In this document: positions 20,745 through 28,246 of the stretch, piece after piece
Layout of the letters: each line of letters begins with the position of its first letter
Position numbering within the stretch: position 1 is the stretch's first letter
Source: Streptomyces sp. S.PB5
GTDB taxonomy: Bacteria; Actinomycetota; Actinomycetes; Streptomycetales; Streptomycetaceae
Direction of reading: 5' to 3'
DNA length: 64,000 bases
Assembly: GCF_030403745.1 (NCBI RefSeq)
Contig: NZ_JAQMWP010000001.1
Coordinates: 868,001 to 932,000, forward strand
Notes under the pieces: generated by a model
What the model saw: only the letters and a program-made list of their open reading frames with translations
The model's database searches: none
Told to the model about the DNA's origin: nothing
Program-made: the position numbers and the translations under genes

Positions 20745-21089
20745 ATGGCAGACACGCAGCAGGTTGACGCGAAGGCCGCGGAGAAGGCGGACCGCAAGGC
20801 GGCCAAGCTCGCCAAGCAGATCGGCGCCTTCTCCAAGGCACACGGCGGCGCCGAGGGCCAGGTGGCCTACCTCGGTCAGCGCGGCGCCCGGATCGCCCTC
20901 GTCGGCGAGGACGGCGAATGGGGCAACCTTGTGGCCCCCACCTACGACATCGCCCAGAAGGCGGTCGAGAAGTCGGGCATCACGGTCCACGAGGACTTCG
21001 ACGGCGAGTTCGCGGCGAAGGTGAGGACGGGCCGGTACGAGTGGACCCGGATGGCGGGCATCCAGGTCGGCGGCCCGAGCAACACGTGA
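20745..21089 (+). CDS. Conserved hypothetical protein, 114 residues
   Basis: I do not recognise a characterised family. The soluble product has a charged Ala/Lys-rich N-terminal helix (residues 1-35) and a compact C-terminal part with YLGQRGARIALVGEDGEWGN and RTGRYEWTRMAGIQ. It has no cysteines, signal peptide or membrane segment. I chose ATG 20745, downstream of the ctaB terminator, and not the in-frame start at 20679, which lies in that hairpin. Codon use is typical of the neighbours, so it is likely a real single-gene unit. Confidence 0.75.
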   Translation: MADTQQVDAKAAEKADRKAAKLAKQIGAFSKAHGGAEGQVAYLGQRGARIALVGEDGEWGNLVAPTYDIAQKAVEKSGITVHEDFDGEFAAKVRTGRYEWTRMAGIQVGGPSNT

Positions 21090-21192
21090 GTTTTTTCGGC
21101 TTTTCGCACGGGGTGTGTGCGAGCAACACCTGATACCCCGTTCACCCGTTAGGCCCCGTGGAAGAAGACACGGTCCAGCCACGGGAGTCCGG

Positions 21193-22299
21193 ATGATCGA
21201 AACGCCGTCCCTCGTGGACCAGTACTGCCACGGCGTACTGAGAACAGAGCTGGGCCTCGGCACCTTCGAGGCCCAGCTGGCCCGCACCGAGGGGCCGCCC
21301 GCCGCCGGTACGACCCTCTTCGACACCCAGACGGGCTTCGCCGTACGACGATGGTGTCCCCCTCTCCTCGGCCTGGAACCGCACTGCGCGCCCGCCCGCT
21401 ATCTCGCCCGGCGCCGCGAGCTCGGCGTACTGGAGGCGGGCCGCCGGCTGCTGCGGGGCAGCGGCATCACGACGTACCTCGTCGACACGGGCCTGCCCGG
21501 CGATCTGACCGGCCCCGGCGAGATGGCCGCCGCCTCGGACGCCCAGGCCCGCGAGATCGTCCGCCTCGAACTCCTCGCCGAACAGGTCGCCGACACCTCC
21601 GGCACGGTGGAGTCCTTCCTCGCCAATCTCGCCGAGTCCGTGCACGGGGCGGCGGTGAGCTCCGTCGCCTTCACCTCGGTGGCGGGCGTACGGCACGGCC
21701 TGGCGCTGGCGCCCGAGCCGCCGGGGCCGGGAGAGGTACGGGGCGCGGCGGGGCGCTGGCTGGCGGGGCGCAGGGTGGGAGGGGAGCTGTCGGACCCCGT
21801 CCTCCTGCGGCATCTGCTGTGGATCGCGGTCGCGTCCGGACTGCCGCTTCAGCTGCACGCGGGGCTCGGTGAACCGGGGCTGCGGATCGACCGTACGGAC
21901 CCGGTCCTGCTCACCGACTTCGTCCGCGCGACCGCGGGCCTCGGCACCGACCTGGTCCTCCTGCACGGCTACCCGTACCACCGCCACGCCGCCCACCTCG
22001 CCGGCGTCTTCCCGCACGTCTACACCGACTCCGGTGCCGCTCTCGTCCGTACGGGCGCTCGCGCGGCGACCGTCCTGGCGGAGATCCTGGAACTCGCCCC
22101 CTTCGGCAAGATCCTCTTCTCCAGCGGCGCCCAGGGCCTTCCCGAACTGCACGTGGTCGGCGCGCGGCTGTTCCGGGAGGCGCTGGCGCGGGTGCTGGGC
22201 AACTGGGTCGCGGAGGGGGCGTGGTCGCTGGCGGACGCACAGCGGGTGGCCGGGCTGATCGCGGCGGGGAACGCCCGCAGGGTGTACGGGCTGGAGTGA
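21193..22299 (+). CDS. Amidohydrolase-superfamily protein, probably inactive
   Basis: The 368-residue product resembles the TIM-barrel Amidohydro_2/FluG-like group. QLHAGLG, LLHGYPYHRHAAHLAGVFPHVY and a C-terminal FGKILFSS...GLPELH segment are in the family order. Two expected metal or catalytic positions look altered. The N-terminal His-x-His reads YCH (VDQYCHGV), and the late SSD reads SSG (FSSGAQ). It may therefore be a non-catalytic relative or work without the usual metal site. It starts at ATG 21193 behind GGAGTCCGG. No operon partner is evident. Confidence 0.8.
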   Translation: MIETPSLVDQYCHGVLRTELGLGTFEAQLARTEGPPAAGTTLFDTQTGFAVRRWCPPLLGLEPHCAPARYLARRRELGVLEAGRRLLRGSGITTYLVDTGLPGDLTGPGEMAAASDAQAREIVRLELLAEQVADTSGTVESFLANLAESVHGAAVSSVAFTSVAGVRHGLALAPEPPGPGEVRGAAGRWLAGRRVGGELSDPVLLRHLLWIAVASGLPLQLHAGLGEPGLRIDRTDPVLLTDFVRATAGLGTDLVLLHGYPYHRHAAHLAGVFPHVYTDSGAALVRTGARAATVLAEILELAPFGKILFSSGAQGLPELHVVGARLFREALARVLGNWVAEGAWSLADAQRVAGLIAAGNARRVYGLE

Positions 22300-22370
22300 A
22301 CCCGGTGGACAGCGCGTGTGCTGCACGTGAGCGGGGTGTACGGCGCGCGCGTGCTGTACAGGATGGGGAC

Positions 22371-23111
22371 ATGCAGACGGACGCCTTACTCGACCGCTTC
22401 CTGTCCGGCCTCGCCCCGCTCGATCCCCTCGCCGTCTGGGCGCACGGGTCGCTCGCCGGCGGGGACTACCAGGAGGGCCGTAGCGACCTCGACCTGATCG
22501 CCGTACTGGATGCCCCGATCACATCTCGAACGGTCTGGCGATTGGCCAAGTCGCACGCACGGTTGCGGAACGAGCCGCTCGCCGGGAAGCTGCACTGCAC
22601 CTATCTGACGCCGGACGCTGTCGAAGACTCCCGGCGCTCCCATCTGACCTGGGCGCACGAACAGCTGTTCAAGCGGCCGGTCACCCCCGTGACGCGGCGG
22701 GAACTGCACACCTTCGGGCGGGTGCTGCACGGGAAGGCCCCGGCCGGGCTGTTGCCGCCGGTACCGGACCTTGAGCTGGACGAGTTCGTCGTACGGGACC
22801 AGCGTGACTTCTGGCGGCCCAAGCTCGCGAAGCCGGAGCGGTGGCGGCAGGACCCTTGGGTCGACGTGGGCCTGACGACCTTCGCCCGCGCGACCGCCAC
22901 CCTGCGCGACGGACGGCTCATCACCAAACGGGAGGCGCTGGAGCTGCTGCCGGAACTCGGGGCGCCCGTCGAGGTGGTCGACGACATCCGCAGACGGCGG
23001 TACGACGAACGGCCGGCGCCGTCCACCGGGGAGTGGACGGCGCGCAGGGGCGAGCTGACCCGGGGTTACCTGGGTCCGGCGATCGACGAGCTCGTGGCGG
23101 CGTACGCCTGA
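22371..23111 (+). CDS. Nucleotidyltransferase-domain protein with a TTA codon
   Basis: The 246-residue protein begins with a minimal nucleotidyltransferase fold. HGSLAGGDYQEGRSDLDLIAV (about residues 24-44) gives the GS-x(n)-D-x-D signature of aminoglycoside adenylyltransferase-like and related enzymes. The rest is a helical C-terminal domain. The substrate is unknown, and resistance is possible but unproven. Codon 6 is TTA (22386-22388), so translation should need the developmental tRNA encoded by bldA. Its 3' end overlaps the convergent ctaA by 46 bases. Confidence 0.82.
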   Translation: MQTDALLDRFLSGLAPLDPLAVWAHGSLAGGDYQEGRSDLDLIAVLDAPITSRTVWRLAKSHARLRNEPLAGKLHCTYLTPDAVEDSRRSHLTWAHEQLFKRPVTPVTRRELHTFGRVLHGKAPAGLLPPVPDLELDEFVVRDQRDFWRPKLAKPERWRQDPWVDVGLTTFARATATLRDGRLITKREALELLPELGAPVEVVDDIRRRRYDERPAPSTGEWTARRGELTRGYLGPAIDELVAAYA

Positions 23112-24085
23112 TCCGGGAGCTGCACCTCGGCCTCGGGGCGCTCGCGCAGGGCCAGCAGGACGCGCAGGACCGCGATCCAGACCAGGCAGGAGCCGAACAT
23201 GTGCAGGCCGACCAGGACCTCGGGGAGGTCGGTGAAGTACTGCACGTAGCCGATGACGCCCTGGGCGAGGAGGACCAGGAAGAGGTCGCGGGTGCGGTCC
23301 AGCGGGCCCTTGGGGGCGTCGACCGCCTTGAGGACGAACCACAGGGCGAAGGTCAGCGTCACCACGATCCAGGCCAGTACGGCGTGCAGCTTGCTGACCG
23401 TCTCCCAGTCCAGCGGCATCCGCTCGACCTCGCTGGAGTCACCCGCGTGCGGGCCGGACCCGGTCACCACGGTGCCCACCGCGATCAGCAGCACGGACGC
23501 GGCGACCATGCACCACACCAGCTGCTGCACCGACCTGCCGACCAGCGGACGCGGCTCGGCGTCGCCCTCGCGGGTGCGCTGCCACATGACGGTGGCCACC
23601 GCGATCAGCGCCGTCGACAGCAGGAAGTGCGCGGCGACCGTGTACGGGTTGAGGCCGACCAGCACGACGATGCCGCCGAGGATCGCGTTGCCCATCACGA
23701 CCCAGAACTGCGCCCAGCCCAGCCGGGTCAGGCTGCGCCGGTACGGCTTCTGCGAGCGCGCGGCGATGATCGCCCAGCCGACGGCGGCACACAGCACGTA
23801 TGTCAGCATGCGGTTGCCGAACTCGATCACGCCGTGCACGCCCATGGCGCTCGTGGTGGTGAGCGAGTCGTCGGTGCACTTGGGCCAGGTCGGGCAGCCG
23901 AGCCCCGACCCGGTGAGCCGCACCGCGCCTCCGGTGACCACGATGACCACCGACATGACGAGCGCGGCGAGTGCCGCCCGCTGCACCGTCCGGGGGTCCG
24001 GGGTCCAGCGCGCGGCGATGAAGGCGAGGGGGTTGCGCACGGCGGCGGTGGCGTCGGCGCGGGTCATCTTTGGCACGGGGTCCAT
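23066..24085 (-). CDS. ctaA: Heme A synthase (COX15/CtaA family)
   Basis: CtaA oxidises the C8 methyl of heme O to make heme A for the aa3 oxidase, acting after CtaB. It has about 339 residues and eight hydrophobic segments. Conserved features include GGAVRLTGSGLGCPTWPKC with the paired cysteines, and later histidine-bearing helices (GVIEFGNRM, AAHFLL, KLHAVLAW, GLHMFG). Starts at 24106, 24085, 24076 or 24067 are all possible and none has a clear ribosome site; I give 24085. The 3' end overlaps the nucleotidyltransferase gene tail-to-tail. Confidence 0.9.
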   Translation of the reverse strand: MDPVPKMTRADATAAVRNPLAFIAARWTPDPRTVQRAALAALVMSVVIVVTGGAVRLTGSGLGCPTWPKCTDDSLTTTSAMGVHGVIEFGNRMLTYVLCAAVGWAIIAARSQKPYRRSLTRLGWAQFWVVMGNAILGGIVVLVGLNPYTVAAHFLLSTALIAVATVMWQRTREGDAEPRPLVGRSVQQLVWCMVAASVLLIAVGTVVTGSGPHAGDSSEVERMPLDWETVSKLHAVLAWIVVTLTFALWFVLKAVDAPKGPLDRTRDLFLVLLAQGVIGYVQYFTDLPEVLVGLHMFGSCLVWIAVLRVLLALRERPEAEVQLPDQAYAATSSSIAGPR

Positions 24086-24173
24086 CGTAGGGGGCCGCTT
24101 GTGCATGAATTCACGTGGGTGTGTGTCGGGCTCGCCACGTGTGACTCACGTCCGGTCCCGCCTGGTCCCGGTG

Positions 24174-26795
24174 TCAGAGGGAACGCCGGATGCCGTCCGC
24201 GAGGGCCCTGCGGCGTACGGCTTCCTCGTGGTCGCCCCGGTCCGCGGCGCAGTCGGCGAGGTGTTCGTGGACGGCGATGAGGGCCGGGTGGGATTCTCCG
24301 AGCGCCTCGTGGAAGATCCGCTCGGCCTTGCGCAGCACTTCCTCCGCGCCCGGACCGTCGCCCTCGGCGCGCAGTACCGGGCCGAGCCGGGTGAGGGACT
24401 TGGCCCGGTAGTAGTGCTCCGGGCCGTAGCGGCGCTGGTAGATCCCGTCCGCCTGTTCCAGCACCTGGCGCGCCTCGGCGGTCCGGCCCTGCGCGAGCCG
24501 CAGCGACCCCAGTTTGTTGAGACAGGCGGCGTATTTGTGCTCTTCGGCCGCGCTGCGCTTGCTGTGCAGCTCCACCACCGGAACCAGGATCCGGTCGGCG
24601 CGCATCAGTTCCGCACGGGCCTTGCGCCACAGGTCGACCCGGTGCAGCAACCGCAGGGTGCGGCGGGCCCGCGCCCGGTGCAGCTCGCTGCGGCGCCGCA
24701 GTACGTCGGCCAGGAACTTGCAGATCTGGGCCGTCTCGAAGTCCTCCGGTCCGCGGTGCGTCCGGAACACCGACAGGGCCAGCGACAGTTCGCGTTCGGC
24801 GCGCTCCAGATCGCCGCGGTCCTGGGCGACGATGCCCAGGTCGCGCTGGAGCATGGCGCGGAAGAGCGTGTACTCGGGCGGTTCCTGGCTGCCGCGGCTG
24901 GGGATGCGCTTCTCGGCCCGCTCGTAGTGCAGCACGGCCTGGGTGAGCTGGCCGGCGTTGCGGTGGATGAGGCCGATCTCCTGCTCGGCGACGGCCCAGT
25001 CGAGGCTGTCCTCCCGCCAGACCTGGGCCTCGTAGATCCCGACCGCCGTCCGCACGGCCCGCAGCGCCTCGGGGAAGTCGTTGCGCTCGCGCATGATGCC
25101 GCCCAGCTGCCGCTGGCACTGTGCGCGCAGCCGCAGGAATGCCTCCTCCCCGCGGTCCGCGCACAGCTCCAGGGCGCGCCTGCACTCCTCCTCGGCGGCG
25201 TCCAGCGTCGCCAGCTCGTAGTACTGGCGGGCCACCGCGGTACGGGCGGTGGCGCGGGCGAGTTCGTCGTTGTCCCCGATCTCGCGGAGGGCGGCCTCCT
25301 GCTCGAAGAAGTCCAGCGCCCGCACCCAGTCGCAGCGGGTTTCCTGGTAGGTGCCCACGCGGTGCAGCAGCCGGGCCAGCGCCGCGAAGTCCTGTGAGGC
25401 GCCGAGCCCGCCGCCGATGTCGTCCCCCCAGGCTCGTTCGTCGATCACGGCCTCGACATGGGGCATCAGCCGCTCGCACAGCGGCCGTGACGCCAGCAGG
25501 TCCGGGGTCGTGGGGAAGCAGGCCTCCATCAGCCGAACCGCCGCCTGGGACCACTCCAGGCGCTGCTCCACACGCAACTCCTCGTGGATCAGTATCCGGA
25601 CCCTGGGGTGCATGCCGTACACGGCGGAGCCGTCGCGCCAGTCGCCGTTGCGGGTCAGCAGGGAGTGGTCCACCAGGAGCAGCACCTCGCGATTGAAGGT
25701 GATCGGGTTGGTCATGACCGTGCGCAGACGGGCCGGCAGCACCGACCGGTGCAGGGTCAGCGTCGTCTTCTGCACGTCCTCCGACGCCAGGAAGGCGAGC
25801 AGCCGCAGCAGGTCCACGGCGGCGGGCGAGGCCTCCGAGACCCTCGTGATCGACCGCCTGAAGACCTCCTCGACGGAAGCGCCGCTGGGCAGGTCGCGCA
25901 GGTACTCGGCCACAGTGATCTCGGCCTGCACGATGTAGGCGGCGGCTTGTTCGAGGGCCAGCGGCAGCCAGCCGAGCTGGCGGCCCAGCGCGGTCATGGC
26001 GCGCCTGATGCCGTCGGTGAGGCGCTCGGGGGCGATGTCGAGGCGGCGGCCCAGAAATTCGATCCCCTCCTGCTCGGGAAAGGCTCGCAGCTCGATCGGG
26101 GTCGCGGACAGGCCGGTCCAGCCGTGATGCTGCTGCGTGGTGATCAGCACCTCGCCATCACCCTCGGAGGGCAGCAGGCCGCGAAGCGAGTCGTCGTACG
26201 CCGGGCAGCCGTCGTATACCAACAGCCAGCCGCGCTGCTCGCGCAGACGGCTCCACAGGTTCATCAGGACGACGTTCTTGCTCTTCTGCTCGGGGATGCC
26301 GACGTACTTCGCGAACTCCAGCAGCTGGGCGCGCAATGCGTCGGGGCGGGAGGCGTCGAGCCACCAGGTCAGAGAGTGCCGGGGCAGCTGCCGGTACGCG
26401 TAGTCCACGGCGAGCTGCGACTTGCCTGCGCCGGTCGCCCCGTACAGGACGCAGACCCGGGGGGCGGGGCGCTCGCCCCTGCGACGGCGGCGCGTGGGAC
26501 CGCGCAGTGCGCGCACGATGCGCTCCCTCTCCGCCGTGCGCCCCGTGAAGTACATACTGAGCACCGGGAGGTTGTGCGGGGGGCCCGATAAGGGTCCCGT
26601 GGTCGCCTCGGGCTGGGGCGGCTTACGGGCGACGTGCGTGGCGATCGCGGCGGTCAGCGCGGCCACCGTCGCTGCGCCGAGGGCGAGCCACCACAGGAAC
26701 GTGCCGGTGGATTCGGCGGCCTTCACCGCCAACGGGGCCCCGGCGGCCACGCCGGCCCCCACGCCGGCCGAGACGGTGATCACCCAAGCACGCAT
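24174..26795 (-). CDS. Membrane-anchored STAND (NB-ARC-like) ATPase with TPR repeats
   Basis: This is a large signalling-type P-loop ATPase of 873 residues. Two N-terminal membrane segments (about 4-27 and 32-55) are followed by an NTPase: Walker A GATGAGKS at 119-126, Walker B-like GWLLVYDG near 190, LITT near 217-220 and the GLPL-type motif GWLPLAL at 275-281. A winged-helix-like part follows, then from about 490 a long alpha-helical TPR array to the C-terminus. The start ATG 26795 follows GGGGGAA. Codon 69 is TTA (26589-26591). It diverges from a GT4 glycosyltransferase. STAND proteins sense ligands or stress, but the ligand here is unknown. Confidence 0.88.
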   Translation of the reverse strand: MRAWVITVSAGVGAGVAAGAPLAVKAAESTGTFLWWLALGAATVAALTAAIATHVARKPPQPEATTGPLSGPPHNLPVLSMYFTGRTAERERIVRALRGPTRRRRRGERPAPRVCVLYGATGAGKSQLAVDYAYRQLPRHSLTWWLDASRPDALRAQLLEFAKYVGIPEQKSKNVVLMNLWSRLREQRGWLLVYDGCPAYDDSLRGLLPSEGDGEVLITTQQHHGWTGLSATPIELRAFPEQEGIEFLGRRLDIAPERLTDGIRRAMTALGRQLGWLPLALEQAAAYIVQAEITVAEYLRDLPSGASVEEVFRRSITRVSEASPAAVDLLRLLAFLASEDVQKTTLTLHRSVLPARLRTVMTNPITFNREVLLLVDHSLLTRNGDWRDGSAVYGMHPRVRILIHEELRVEQRLEWSQAAVRLMEACFPTTPDLLASRPLCERLMPHVEAVIDERAWGDDIGGGLGASQDFAALARLLHRVGTYQETRCDWVRALDFFEQEAALREIGDNDELARATARTAVARQYYELATLDAAEEECRRALELCADRGEEAFLRLRAQCQRQLGGIMRERNDFPEALRAVRTAVGIYEAQVWREDSLDWAVAEQEIGLIHRNAGQLTQAVLHYERAEKRIPSRGSQEPPEYTLFRAMLQRDLGIVAQDRGDLERAERELSLALSVFRTHRGPEDFETAQICKFLADVLRRRSELHRARARRTLRLLHRVDLWRKARAELMRADRILVPVVELHSKRSAAEEHKYAACLNKLGSLRLAQGRTAEARQVLEQADGIYQRRYGPEHYYRAKSLTRLGPVLRAEGDGPGAEEVLRKAERIFHEALGESHPALIAVHEHLADCAADRGDHEEAVRRRALADGIRRSL

Positions 26796-26971
26796 GCGAT
26801 TCCCCCGAAGTCGCGCCGCTGTCGCGCGGGGGTTCCCGTCCCTCGCGTTCAGGGCGAATATTGTGCTCTTCCTTTTTCCCTTCTTCTCTGTTGTGCAACC
26901 AATCGGAAACCGTTTCGTTGGAATCCATGAGTGGAGGGCGGGAGACCGGATCATCGATTACCATCCCGGCA
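26796..26971. promoter_or_regulatory. Divergent promoter region, unusually AT-rich
   Basis: The 176 bases between the STAND ATPase and the glycosyltransferase include a pyrimidine-rich, low-GC stretch (about 26861-26915) unlike the surrounding DNA. Both genes must start here. I do not see a convincing operator. Confidence 0.45.
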
Positions 26972-28246
26972 ATGAGTCAGGAGTCCCGGCGAAAGACCCG
27001 GAAAACGCGCGACATCGCACTGGTCCACTGGGCCTACCCGCCCACGGTCGGCGGCGTGGAGTCGTATCTGTGGAACTGCTCCCGGCTGCTGGCCCGGGCC
27101 GGGCACCGGGTGACGGTGTTCACCGGGACGCGCGAGGCTCGGAAGCCTCCGGAGGGCGGGGTCGAGGTGCTGTGGCATCCGGGACTGGACCTGTCCCGGG
27201 TGACGGGGGAGGAGGCCGAGCGGGACGCCCTGCGGGAGTGGTTCGGTGACGAACTGGAGCGGCGGCGCATCCACTTGGTGCACGGCCACAACCTCCACCA
27301 CTTCTCCCCGGCGCCGGCCGAGGCGCTGCTCGCGCTCCGTGACCGCCTGGGACTGGTGCTGCTGCACACGTACCACAGCATCTGGAGCGAGCCCGAGAGC
27401 GTCGCCATCGCGGAGTCCTGTCGGCGGTTCGACGCGCACTTCGCCGTCTCCGAATTCCTCCGCGGCGCCTGCGCGGACGTGCTGCGGTTGACAGATGTGC
27501 AACCCATGTATCTGGGTATCGACACGGAGAGCTTTCTGGCCGTTCCCGAACTCGCGGATCCGCAGCCGAAAGAGGAAGCGATCGTTCTTCTGCCGGCCCG
27601 CCTCATTCCAGACAAAGGGGCCAAGACGGCTATCGAGGCCATGGCCAAGGTCATTTCCGAAGATCCCCCGGTGCGGCCGCGTCTGATTCTCATGAACACG
27701 CCCAATTCGGTCGACTTCCATGGCGAAAAGGTCGGATTCCGAGGCGATATGAATCTCCTCGCGAAGAACCAGCATATGGACGACTGCGTGGACTTCCTGC
27801 AGGCCGGTGTGGACGCGATGCCCGACTTCTACCGCCGGGCCCGCGTGGTCATCTGCCCGTCCAGATTCGCTGAGCCGATGGGACTCGCCGCGCTGGAGGC
27901 GATGTGCTCGGCGCGGCCCGTGATCGCCAGCGATGTCGGGGGGCTCGCCGAAGGGGTCGGACGGGACGGTTCGGCCGGCTTCCTCGTGCCCGCCGACGAC
28001 AGCGACGCCCTCGCGGCACAGATCGTCAGACTGCTCAGCGACCCGGCACTGGCCCGGTCGGTCGGCAACGCGGCGCGGAAGCGCGTCGTCGCCGAGTTCG
28101 ACCTGGCGGGCCATTGTCTGCCGCTGACCCTCAAGGCTTACGAGCGCTGTCTGCGCACCGCCTTCCTCCGCGTCCTGCGCGCCCGCCTGACCCGGCGGCT
28201 CACCCGGTGGAACAGCGCCATCCGGCAGGCAGTGACTCGACGCTGA
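26972..28246 (+). CDS. GT4-family glycosyltransferase
   Basis: The product is a 424-residue retaining glycosyltransferase of the GT-B fold. WAYPPTVGGVESYLWNCSRLLARAGH (18-43) forms the acceptor-side Gly-rich loop. In the C-terminal donor domain, LLPARLIPDKG and RFAEPMGLAALEAMCSARPVIASDVGG carry the E-x7-E motif that binds the sugar nucleotide. A basic amphipathic tail follows from about 390. The start ATG 26972 lacks a strong ribosome site; ATG 26927 is an alternative. The donor and acceptor are unknown. The 3' end overlaps the convergent debranching-enzyme gene by 47 bases. Confidence 0.88.
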   Translation: MSQESRRKTRKTRDIALVHWAYPPTVGGVESYLWNCSRLLARAGHRVTVFTGTREARKPPEGGVEVLWHPGLDLSRVTGEEAERDALREWFGDELERRRIHLVHGHNLHHFSPAPAEALLALRDRLGLVLLHTYHSIWSEPESVAIAESCRRFDAHFAVSEFLRGACADVLRLTDVQPMYLGIDTESFLAVPELADPQPKEEAIVLLPARLIPDKGAKTAIEAMAKVISEDPPVRPRLILMNTPNSVDFHGEKVGFRGDMNLLAKNQHMDDCVDFLQAGVDAMPDFYRRARVVICPSRFAEPMGLAALEAMCSARPVIASDVGGLAEGVGRDGSAGFLVPADDSDALAAQIVRLLSDPALARSVGNAARKRVVAEFDLAGHCLPLTLKAYERCLRTAFLRVLRARLTRRLTRWNSAIRQAVTRR

